DNA from: Promethearchaeota archaeon
Lineage (GTDB): Archaea; Asgardarchaeota; Lokiarchaeia; Sigynarchaeales; SOKP01
NCBI GenBank assembly: GCA_016839845.1
Contig: JAEOTL010000131.1
Span: 1 to 9,672, forward strand
Reading direction: 5' to 3'
DNA: 9,672 nt
Both the position numbers and the translations under genes were made by a program. The notes beneath the pieces are model-generated. The model worked only from the letters and a program-made list of their open reading frames with translations. It did no database searches and was not told where the DNA came from. Position 1 is the stretch's first letter. The number at the start of each line of letters is the position of its first letter. Below are positions 1 through 5,314 of the stretch, piece after piece.

Positions 1-274
1 AAGGAAAAATTATTGGTCCTAATGAAGTTGAAGTTAAGAAGAGGACCATTGTCATTATCCCAGAAACAAGGTAAACGGGTTCTACATTTCTTCCAACTGT
101 AAAAGCAAAGAATAAGATTATTGGAAAAAATATTCCTTGAATTAGCACGGGAGGTTTATTGTAATAGATTTTTAAATCTTTTTTGGTTATTGTCAAAGAT
201 CTCTTTAATTGAGTAGTAAAATTATTAAATTTAGATTTTTTAGTTAGCAAGAATTCATTATTAATTTCCACCAC
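1..274 (-). CDS. ABC-2-type transporter permease, N-terminal part (runs off the window)
   Basis: Reading leftwards from the end of the ATPase gene, one frame stays open to the window edge (about 91 codons). It encodes a basic, hydrophilic N-terminus with the segment RSLTITKKDLKIYY, then a first membrane segment around PPVLIQGIFFPIILFFAF and a second hydrophobic stretch around LVSGIMTMVLFL. A cytoplasmic amphipathic start followed by PPxLxxxxxxPIxxxF is typical of DrrB/NatB-like ABC-2 permeases, which form the membrane channel with a separate ATPase. The gene directly follows, and on this reading overlaps, the ATPase gene, so the two should form one exporter. The start is uncertain. GTG at 274-272 or 271-269 is in frame but lies inside the only good ribosome-binding sequence. 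The well-placed ATG at 258-256 is out of frame and stops after four codons. Substrate unknown. Confidence 0.82.
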   Translation of the reverse strand, partial: MVEINNEFLLTKKSKFNNFTTQLKRSLTITKKDLKIYYNKPPVLIQGIFFPIILFFAFTVGRNVEPVYLVSGIMTMVLFLTSTSLGPIIFP

Positions 275-1250
275 CTCTTTCAATAATTCTTAAAAACGCG
301 TCTTCCAATTTTGGTTGATGTGTGTTTAATTGCTTTATAACAAGATTGTTTTTTTTGATAAAATCGACAATCTCACATACTCCTTCATGAATATCCTCTA
401 CAATTACATGAAAACCTTCTCTAACCTTCTGAACTTCTCTTACAGAAGTCAATTCTTTAAATTTTGTTATATCAATTCCATTATCAAAGTAAAAGTCAAT
501 TGCTTTATATTCTTGAGTTAGCTTCTTTAAGTTTTCAGGTGTATCAAGACTTATAATTTTCCCATTGTTGATTATAGCGATTCTATCACACAATTCATTA
601 GCAACTTCCATATCATGGGTAGTAAGGAAGATTGTTACACCTTTTTGATTGTATTCTCTTATGAGTTGTTTTATTATGCGAGCAGATTGCACATCTAATC
701 CACTTGTAGGTTCATCAAGGAATAAGATTTCTGGATCACTCATTAGTGCCATACATAATAATAATCGTTGTTTCATTCCCTTCGAATATTTCATAGCTTT
801 CAAATTACGTTTCTCATAGAGTTCAAATTTCTTAAGTAGTTTCTCTGCCCGTTCAATACGACTCTTCTTAGAAATACCATAAATTTCACCAATGAAGATT
901 AAGTTTTGTAAACCAGACAAATCAAAATATACATTTGCTTCCTCAGGCACATTTCCCGTAATTTGTTTAACGAGTATTTGGTTTTTCCATACATCATACC
1001 CGAATATTGACGCATTCCCTTTAGTGGGTTTTAATACCCCAGTCATCATTCGGATTGTGGTGGTTTTTCCAGCACCATTTGGACCTAAAAAACCAAAAAT
1101 CTCTCCTTTTTTCACATCAAAACTAATGTCATCGACTGCTAGAATTTGCCCTAATTTTGCCTGGAGACCATTAGGTCTCATTTTTCCTGGTTTTTTTCTC
1201 TTAGGAATTTCAAAGTGTTTTGCTAAATTTGTTACAGTAATCGCGCTCAT
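261..1250 (-). CDS. ABC transporter ATP-binding protein, DrrA/NatA type
   Basis: Cytoplasmic ATPase that powers the adjacent ABC-2 permease, most likely for export. The 329-residue protein has a complete nucleotide-binding domain: Walker A GPNGAGKTT (56-64), Q-loop region with PEE (102-104), signature YSKGMKQRL (155-163), Walker B ILFLDEP (175-181), D-loop SGLD (183-186) and the H-loop His212. Residues 246-329 form the C-terminal extension common to DrrA-like exporters, ending in a PKLEDAFL motif. Between the first strand and the AVDDISF strand is a basic insert (residues 15-35, KRKKPGK and following) longer than in most DrrA proteins. Such inserts occur in some ABC-2 exporter ATPases. ATG at 1250 is preceded by a weak AAGGGAT. 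The gene lies 27 nt downstream of the small Cys-rich gene and overlaps the permease reading frame, so all three are probably co-transcribed. No catalytic residue is missing. Substrate cannot be told from sequence. Confidence 0.95.
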   Translation of the reverse strand: MSAITVTNLAKHFEIPKRKKPGKMRPNGLQAKLGQILAVDDISFDVKKGEIFGFLGPNGAGKTTTIRMMTGVLKPTKGNASIFGYDVWKNQILVKQITGNVPEEANVYFDLSGLQNLIFIGEIYGISKKSRIERAEKLLKKFELYEKRNLKAMKYSKGMKQRLLLCMALMSDPEILFLDEPTSGLDVQSARIIKQLIREYNQKGVTIFLTTHDMEVANELCDRIAIINNGKIISLDTPENLKKLTQEYKAIDFYFDNGIDITKFKELTSVREVQKVREGFHVIVEDIHEGVCEIVDFIKKNNLVIKQLNTHQPKLEDAFLRIIERGGGN

Positions 1251-1277
1251 AATAATCCCTTTTTTCGCGGTATGTGT

Positions 1278-1433
1278 TTATTTTTCTTCATCCAATTGAA
1301 TGTGCTTCAAAAGGTTGTTAATTGGTTGATCTCCATGACACTTAATAATTTGGTTCAAAGTACACCCTTGTGGATGTTTTTCTTTAATTTCAGGCATGTT
1401 ACAAGCACATTCTTCTGTTTCTTTTAATTTCAT
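1278..1433 (-). CDS. Small Cys-rich protein (51 aa), first gene of the transporter operon
   Basis: An intact 52-codon frame begins at ATG 1433 and ends at TAA 1278. It was found by reading the apparent gap between the divergent regulator and the ATPase. It has a GAGG ribosome-binding site 9 nt upstream, and its stop lies 27 nt before the ATPase start. The product is soluble with no signal peptide or membrane segment. It has four Cys and three His: C9-x-C11, C24, then C32-H33, plus H20 and H43, with the segments ECACNMPE and IIKCHGDQ. The C-terminal half (INNLLKHIQLDEEK) looks helical. I do not recognise the family. The spacing of Cys and His would suit metal or iron-sulfur binding or thiol chemistry, and the divergent regulator also carries a Cys/His insert, so a shared ligand is plausible. 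Alternatives are an accessory subunit of the exporter or a metallochaperone. Good start signals and position make it a likely real gene. Confidence 0.72.
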   Translation of the reverse strand: MKLKETEECACNMPEIKEKHPQGCTLNQIIKCHGDQPINNLLKHIQLDEEK

Positions 1434-1442
1434 TTTTTTTTT

Positions 1443-1446
1443 CCTC
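1443..1446 (-). promoter_or_regulatory. Shine-Dalgarno GAGG for the small Cys-rich gene
   Basis: On the minus strand the sequence reads TTGAGG, nine A residues, then ATG. GAGG with 9-nt spacing is a credible ribosome-binding site. It supports the ATG at 1433 as a true start and implies a transcript with a leader. Confidence 0.6.
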
Positions 1447-1448
1447 AA

Positions 1449-1463
1449 TTCATCTTAAATGAA
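1449..1463. promoter_or_regulatory. Possible third, degenerate half-operator
   Basis: TTCAT-CTTAA-ATGAA is a short inverted repeat with 5-bp arms. It contains TTAAATG (1455-1461), the same core found in both larger palindromes at 1479 and 1513. The outer part does not match, so at most it is a weak site or half-site. It would lie in the leader of the small-protein operon. Confidence 0.3.
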
Positions 1464-1474
1464 CTACCATACTA

Positions 1475-1499
1475 TTAGTTAAATGGTTCATTTAACTAA
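1475..1499. promoter_or_regulatory. Operator-like palindrome 1 in the divergent control region
   Basis: Perfect inverted repeat with 11-bp arms, TTAGTTAAATG and CATTTAACTAA, around a GTT spacer (centre 1487). Its size and dyad symmetry suit a dimeric winged-helix repressor of the ArsR type, such as the one encoded next door. It overlaps TTTAGTTAAA on the minus strand (1500-1491), a possible TATA element for the small-protein operon, so binding there could block TBP/TFB. A nearly identical site lies 34 bp to the right. Confidence 0.7.
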
Positions 1500-1508
1500 A
1501 CGATAGAT

Positions 1509-1533
1509 TTAATTAAATGGATGATTTAATTAT
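1509..1533. promoter_or_regulatory. Operator-like palindrome 2, next to the regulator TATA box
   Basis: Inverted repeat TAATTAAAT / ATTTAATTA (9-bp perfect arms, 1510-1518 and 1524-1532) around GGATG. Aligned on its centre (1521) it matches palindrome 1 at 20 of 25 positions, including TTAAATGG and ATTTAA. It ends two bases before the TATA box at 1535, where the archaeal BRE would sit, so occupancy should interfere with TFB binding and give autoregulation. Confidence 0.65.
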
Positions 1534-1534
1534 A

Positions 1535-1544
1535 TTTAAATATA
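1535..1544 (+). promoter_or_regulatory. TATA box of the regulator gene (leaderless)
   Basis: TTTAAATATA is centred about 26 nt before the ATG at 1565, the usual archaeal distance between TATA box and transcription start. The transcript would therefore begin at or next to the start codon. No Shine-Dalgarno sequence precedes that ATG, which is consistent. This decides the start in favour of 1565 over the in-frame ATG at 1517, which sits inside palindrome 2. Confidence 0.6.
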
Positions 1545-1564
1545 TCGTTTTTATTATTTTTAAT

Positions 1565-1924
1565 ATGACTAAAGAAATTGATCTACAACAAATTGGGACT
1601 TTTGTTAAAGTTCTTCATTGTCAGATTCGATGGGAAATAATTGATGTCCTTCAGACGGGACCTAAGACTGTTGACCAAATAATGGAATCTCTCATGTTTA
1701 AGCAAGAAGAGTTACGAAATAATGTAAAAGATAATTGTCAGGGAACTTGCCATAATGGTCATGGAAGGAGCATAAAGAAGCCTACGCTATATTATCATCT
1801 CCGAGAGCTGGAATCTGTTGGTATAATAGAAGTTGCTAAATTACAAGAAACAGAGCATAAACGAGCACCAGAAAAGGTCTGGAAATTAAATATGGATAAA
1901 TTAATCATCAATTTTAAAAGATAG
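1565..1924 (+). CDS. ArsR-like winged-helix regulator with Cys/His insert
   Basis: DNA-binding transcription factor of 119 residues. Helices at about 10-30 (VKVLHCQIRWEIIDVL) and 35-50 (TVDQIMESLM) precede a recognition helix and wing at 71-90 (KKPTLYYHLRELESVGIIEV), a pattern typical of ArsR/HTH_20 proteins. Between helix 2 and the recognition helix is an insert of roughly 20 residues carrying C58-x3-C62-H63-x2-H66 in NCQGTCHNGHG. C19, with H18, lies in helix 1. Such a cluster could bind a metal or iron-sulfur centre, or respond to thiols; this is inference. An in-frame ATG at 1517 would add 16 hydrophobic residues (DDLIIFKYIVFII), but it lies in an operator and upstream of the TATA box, so ATG 1565 is preferred. 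The gene diverges from the small protein-ABC exporter operon and probably represses both itself and that operon through the two palindromes. Confidence 0.88.
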   Translation: MTKEIDLQQIGTFVKVLHCQIRWEIIDVLQTGPKTVDQIMESLMFKQEELRNNVKDNCQGTCHNGHGRSIKKPTLYYHLRELESVGIIEVAKLQETEHKRAPEKVWKLNMDKLIINFKR

Positions 1925-1930
1925 TAATCT

Positions 1931-1940
1931 CCTTTTTCTA
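1931..1940 (+). terminator. Possible T-rich terminator after the regulator
   Basis: A short pyrimidine run, CCTTTTTCTA, begins 7 nt after the stop codon. Archaeal termination often needs only a U-rich stretch, so this may end the regulator transcript. It is short, with no hairpin, so support is weak. Confidence 0.25.
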
Positions 1941-2012
1941 AATACTACATGAAATAATTTTAGACTTTTGTGATAAAATTTTTAAAGAAATTCATAAATG
2001 AGATGGTAGTTT

Positions 2013-2020
2013 CATATATT
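2013..2020 (+). promoter_or_regulatory. Probable TATA box for the esterase gene
   Basis: CATATATT is centred about 31 nt before the ATG at 2048, placing transcription start a few bases before the start codon. No Shine-Dalgarno sequence lies between, which agrees with a leaderless or very short-leader transcript. The upstream bases are not a clear purine-rich BRE. TTTTTAAAG near 1980 is an alternative that would give a longer leader. Confidence 0.4.
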
Positions 2021-2047
2021 CAACGTAATTAACCTTACAAGTAAATC

Positions 2048-3121
2048 ATGAACTATCCCGAATCAGAACAATTATCACCAAAGATGAGTGAACTTTTCCA
2101 GCAAATGATAACCAATCTGGAAAAGCGTAATCTTCGTCAAGACATAACCGAGAACTATATAAAAAACAATCTAGGCGTACTGAAATCTTTGGATGATTTT
2201 ATTGAGCAAAATGGGGAAGAAACCCTGGAGACGAAGTTAGGTATCAACCCGTACAGAGCATATATTAAACAAGATCCGAAATTTTTACGAGAATTTGGCA
2301 ATTTTATCATCGAAACCACAGATCTTCCCGTGCCAAAATCAACTAATACTGAAATTATTCATATTGGGAAAGTCCCGGCAAGGTGGATAATACCCGAAGA
2401 GGCAAAGGAGAATAAGGATTATGTTCTACTCCATCTGCATGGAGGGGCTTATGTAGGAGGAAGTGTTAGGATGCCTGGGAACTTAATAATACCATATAGA
2501 GTTGCTCAAGCTTCAAAAGTTCCAGTGCTTATGTTAAATTATGGATTAGCTCCTAAACGTCCGTATCCCGTTGGTTTAAACGACACCGTAAATGCATATA
2601 AATGGTTACTTTCAGAAGGTAATAAACCAGAGAACATAATAATATGGGGTGAATCTGCCGGTGGGGGTTTAACTATTGCGACTCTCCTGAAATTGAGAGA
2701 CCTTAATCTTCCATTACCAAAAGCAGGAGTTGCTCTTTCTCCGTGGGTTGATTTAGCGTTTGAAGGAGAATCTTATCAAACTAGAAAAGATCAAGATGCG
2801 GTACTTACCCTAGAAGGTCTTAGTGAGAGTGCAAAACTGTACCTAAACGGTGTCGATCCGTACAATCCTTATATATCACCCCTATACGCAGATTTAACAG
2901 GATTACCATCATTATATATTGAAGCAGGAGATTATGAAGTTTTTGTTGATGAAGTTACAAATCTCGTTAAAAAGGCAGAGGAAGCAGGAGTAGATGTGTT
3001 ATATCATCTGTATCCTGAAATGCCTCATGTTCATCAAAGTCTCGATCTTTCAATACCAGAAGTGCAAACTTCAATTCAAAATATTGGTCAGTATGTAAGA
3101 AAGCATTTCAATTTGCTTTGA
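2048..3121 (+). CDS. Alpha/beta-hydrolase, hormone-sensitive lipase (HSL) family esterase
   Basis: Predicted cytoplasmic carboxylesterase of 357 residues, with no signal peptide. The oxyanion-hole motif HGGAYVGG (131-138) and nucleophile motif GESAGGG (201-207, Ser203) mark the HSL family. The catalytic His is probably H327 in EMPHVHQ. The acid lies in GDYEVFVDE (294-302). Aligned with the family's D-P-L-R-D, the acid position falls on Glu297, a Glu variant seen in part of the family; Asp295 or Asp301 cannot be excluded. Residues 1-90 are a helical cap-like region, which in this family shapes the acyl and alcohol pockets. The family hydrolyses short to medium acyl esters; the natural substrate is unknown. 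The next hydrolase gene begins 32 nt downstream in the same direction, so they may share a transcript. A 123-nt gap with a TATA-like box separates it from the regulator, suggesting its own promoter. Confidence 0.93.
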   Translation: MNYPESEQLSPKMSELFQQMITNLEKRNLRQDITENYIKNNLGVLKSLDDFIEQNGEETLETKLGINPYRAYIKQDPKFLREFGNFIIETTDLPVPKSTNTEIIHIGKVPARWIIPEEAKENKDYVLLHLHGGAYVGGSVRMPGNLIIPYRVAQASKVPVLMLNYGLAPKRPYPVGLNDTVNAYKWLLSEGNKPENIIIWGESAGGGLTIATLLKLRDLNLPLPKAGVALSPWVDLAFEGESYQTRKDQDAVLTLEGLSESAKLYLNGVDPYNPYISPLYADLTGLPSLYIEAGDYEVFVDEVTNLVKKAEEAGVDVLYHLYPEMPHVHQSLDLSIPEVQTSIQNIGQYVRKHFNLL

Positions 3122-3153
3122 AAAAAAATTAACACTCAGATCTTGAAGAAATT

Positions 3154-4257
3154 ATGAACAATCCAGAAGAAATTGGGGTAAATAAAAATAGCTTAAACGA
3201 AGTAGTAAAAACCCTTGAAAATCAAGTAACTGAGGGCCTACATACGGGAGCTCAACTTCACATATCGAGAAAAGGTCAAACCGTTCTTGATGTGGCTGTT
3301 GGTGTAGCTAAACCCGGAATTCCGATGGGTATTGATTCAATCTTATCATTATGGTCTAGTGGAAAGCCGTGGACATCCGTGGCAATTGCACAACTTTGGG
3401 AAAGGGGGAAGCTTAAACTAAGTCAAACTGTCCAGAGCATTATACCAGAATTCAAAAATAGGAAAGAAAATTGCACAATTAAACATATTTTAATACACGC
3501 TGGGGGATTTCCAATGTTAGCTTACCCAAAATGGCTTACTGCCAGCTGGGAAGAGATCATTGAGGATGCCTGCAACGAAATTGCTGAATATACACCGGGA
3601 ACTCAATGTGGTTATCATCCAAGAATAGGTTGGGTAATTCTAGGTGAAATTATTCATAGAATCGACGGACGCCGAATTGATGATTATCTGAAAGAAGAAA
3701 TATTCGTTCCGTTAGGAATGGAATCTACATGGTTAGGAATGACAAAAGAAAGGGCAAAGGAACTTGGTGATCGCCTAGCTTTGAAAGATACTCCTGATGA
3801 GTCTGAGAAAATGCATCTGTGGATTAATGGTTTTGAAGGAAGGATTTATCCCGGCACTAACGGATATAGTACTGCAAGTGATATGGGAAAATTTTATCGC
3901 GCTCTTTGGAACGGTGGTGAATGGGAAGGAAATCGGATTCTTAAAAAGAACAGTGTTGAATATTTTACCTCAACTCATAGAAGAGGTATTGCAGATTTAA
4001 CTTTTAGTACCCCCGCTCTTCAAATTGCCCCAGATTATGGTTTAGGGTTTTCAAAAGGAAAATCGAATTCAATCTTAGCCTCAAGAGATGCGTATGGTCA
4101 TGGAGGTCGAAGTTCATGTGTAAATTTTTGCGATCCCCAAGTCGATCTTATTGTGAATTTTAATAGTAATACGATGTTGTCCTTAATGCCAAATTACAAT
4201 CGTAGTCTTGCCATAATCTCAAAGATTTACGATGCTTGTAGATATAAGTTTAGTTGA
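3154..4257 (+). CDS. Beta-lactamase-fold serine hydrolase (class C / family VIII esterase-like)
   Basis: A 367-residue member of the beta-lactamase-related family (Pfam Beta-lactamase; esterase EstB, class C enzymes and penicillin-binding-protein relatives). The nucleophile motif S-x-x-K is SSGK (Ser68, Lys71), followed by the expected helix TSVAIAQLWERGKL. The second motif is Y154-H155-P156 in GYHPRIGWVILGEIIHRIDG, where class C enzymes have Y-x-N. The third motif is H316-G-G in YGHGGRSS. No signal peptide is visible, so it is probably cytoplasmic. Together with the Y-H-P motif this favours an esterase or amidase over an antibiotic beta-lactamase. It starts 32 nt after the HSL esterase with only a weak GAAGAA before ATG 3154. 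AAATTAA around 3126-3132 could be a TATA box for a separate leaderless transcript. Adjacent hydrolases of different folds suggest a shared catabolic or detoxifying role, but no substrate can be named. Confidence 0.92.
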   Translation: MNNPEEIGVNKNSLNEVVKTLENQVTEGLHTGAQLHISRKGQTVLDVAVGVAKPGIPMGIDSILSLWSSGKPWTSVAIAQLWERGKLKLSQTVQSIIPEFKNRKENCTIKHILIHAGGFPMLAYPKWLTASWEEIIEDACNEIAEYTPGTQCGYHPRIGWVILGEIIHRIDGRRIDDYLKEEIFVPLGMESTWLGMTKERAKELGDRLALKDTPDESEKMHLWINGFEGRIYPGTNGYSTASDMGKFYRALWNGGEWEGNRILKKNSVEYFTSTHRRGIADLTFSTPALQIAPDYGLGFSKGKSNSILASRDAYGHGGRSSCVNFCDPQVDLIVNFNSNTMLSLMPNYNRSLAIISKIYDACRYKFS

Positions 4258-4273
4258 TTGGTAGTTAGGATTC

Positions 4274-5314
4274 TTAAAACCTTTTTAATTTTTTAGGATA
4301 AGGTTGAAAGGGAGTTCGAGGATCTGTTGAAATCCAATCTGTAGTTTCTTCTAAGTGAGAAAACGAACGCAATAAATCAAACGTTAACCATCGAGATGCT
4401 TGAGGATGCATGGAACATTCCCACATGCCATATTCACCCTGCTGTTCTTTAACAAATTCAACCAATTCTGACACCCTATCATCCTCTAAAGAAGCACCAA
4501 TCTTCCAACATAGGGTTAAAATATGGGCTGCATCTAGTTTGGGATAATATGTCCTCCATCCCCTTGACTCTTCCAATCCAATCAGGCGAGAAATTACAAA
4601 TCCCAGTAGGTTTTTTTGTTTCGTTTCACATCCTAAAATTAAATCAAGTGCCCTTTGAGCTTCAGAGCTTTTCCTTCTTTTTGGATGATATGTCAAACAA
4701 TTTAAAACTGCTATTGTAGACGATCGGCATCCCCATCTTGAATGAGGGATACGACGATATCCCGCAACTCCGCCAAAAACACCTGAAGCTGTTCCAGTAG
4801 ACCACGCTCCATCTTCAAGTTTTTGTTCCATTAACCAGTCATAGGCTCCTTCAGCCCTTTTATCTGTGGAATATCCACAAGCTACTAATCCTTCCAATGG
4901 AGTTGCAACTTGTAAAGGTATCATATCATATCCCCGAATTTCTTCAAAGGGTCCTAGTCTTGTTACTGGAATAGGCCATGAATTATCATCCAATTGTTTC
5001 GAAAAAATATAATCAGCTGCTTTCCGGACGATTTTGTGATCCTTTTCAAATCCAAGATACCCTAACCTCACTAGTGCTTGAGAAGTTGTCTGAAGGTTTC
5101 CTGTAGTGGATACGACACTTGTGAGATCCACACTACTCCAAGATCCATCCAGTAATTGAGTCTTGATAAGGGATTCGACAATGGGGTCTTTCTCGCGCAA
5201 TAACAATAACTCTTGTACTTCTTCGTCATCAGCGGGGCGATTTAGTAGTTCCTTTAAGACAAGTAATCGTAAGTTTACTGACTGATCTGAGAGTATCAAT
5301 GGTACCCAAGTCAT
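4274..5314 (-). CDS. Squalene-cyclase/prenyltransferase-repeat (alpha/alpha-toroid) protein
   Basis: A 346-residue soluble protein with QxxxGxW-like repeats at QLLDGSW (53-59), QLDDNSW (107-113), QKLEDGAW (164-171) and QGEYGMW (292-298). These are typical of the alpha/alpha-barrel shared by terpene cyclases and protein prenyltransferase beta subunits. The N-terminus (LRLLVLKELLNRPADDEEV) and a C-terminal SRWLTFDLLRSF resemble a widespread group of uncharacterised toroid proteins. I see no catalytic DxDD motif of squalene-hopene cyclase (LEDD at 276-279 is in the wrong context), and no clear Asp-Cys-His zinc site of prenyltransferases. A cyclase or transferase activity is therefore not supported; a binding or structural role is possible. 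ATG 5314 overlaps the stop of the UvrA-like gene as ATGA and has a strong GGAGGAGA site within that gene, which indicates translational coupling. Six Cys are scattered. Function unknown. Confidence 0.85.
   Translation of the reverse strand: MTWVPLILSDQSVNLRLLVLKELLNRPADDEEVQELLLLREKDPIVESLIKTQLLDGSWSSVDLTSVVSTTGNLQTTSQALVRLGYLGFEKDHKIVRKAADYIFSKQLDDNSWPIPVTRLGPFEEIRGYDMIPLQVATPLEGLVACGYSTDKRAEGAYDWLMEQKLEDGAWSTGTASGVFGGVAGYRRIPHSRWGCRSSTIAVLNCLTYHPKRRKSSEAQRALDLILGCETKQKNLLGFVISRLIGLEESRGWRTYYPKLDAAHILTLCWKIGASLEDDRVSELVEFVKEQQGEYGMWECSMHPQASRWLTFDLLRSFSHLEETTDWISTDPRTPFQPYPKKLKRF
4282..4294 (+). terminator. T-tract terminator for the hydrolase genes, inside the convergent gene's 3' end
   Basis: TTTTTAATTTTTT on the plus strand begins 25 nt after the hydrolase stop codon, a good candidate for archaeal U-tract termination. 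The same bases encode the Lys-rich C-terminus (PKKLKRF) of the convergent gene, so the two transcription units overlap at their 3' ends. There is no hairpin. Confidence 0.45.

Noticed and set aside
892..1299. 135-codon open frame on the plus strand opposite the ATPase gene
   Set aside because: It lies antisense to strongly conserved ABC motifs and its composition follows from them; its translation matches no family.
1517..1564. N-terminal extension of the regulator from ATG 1517
   Set aside because: It starts inside palindrome 2, would put the TATA box within coding sequence, and adds a hydrophobic tail unlike ArsR proteins. ATG 1565 fits a leaderless start.
1955..1980. Weak inverted repeat ATTTTA...TAAAAT downstream of the regulator
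   Set aside because: Six-base AT-only arms are expected by chance in sequence this AT-rich.
3797..4000. 67-codon plus-strand frame inside the beta-lactamase-fold gene
   Set aside because: Shadow of the real gene in another frame; no ribosome-binding site and no family features.
5099..5101. Catalytic DxDD motif of a triterpene cyclase in the toroid protein
   Set aside because: The only DD-containing candidates (LEDD at 276-279, PADDEE near 28-32) are on surface-like helices and not in the cyclase context, so a cyclase call was not made.
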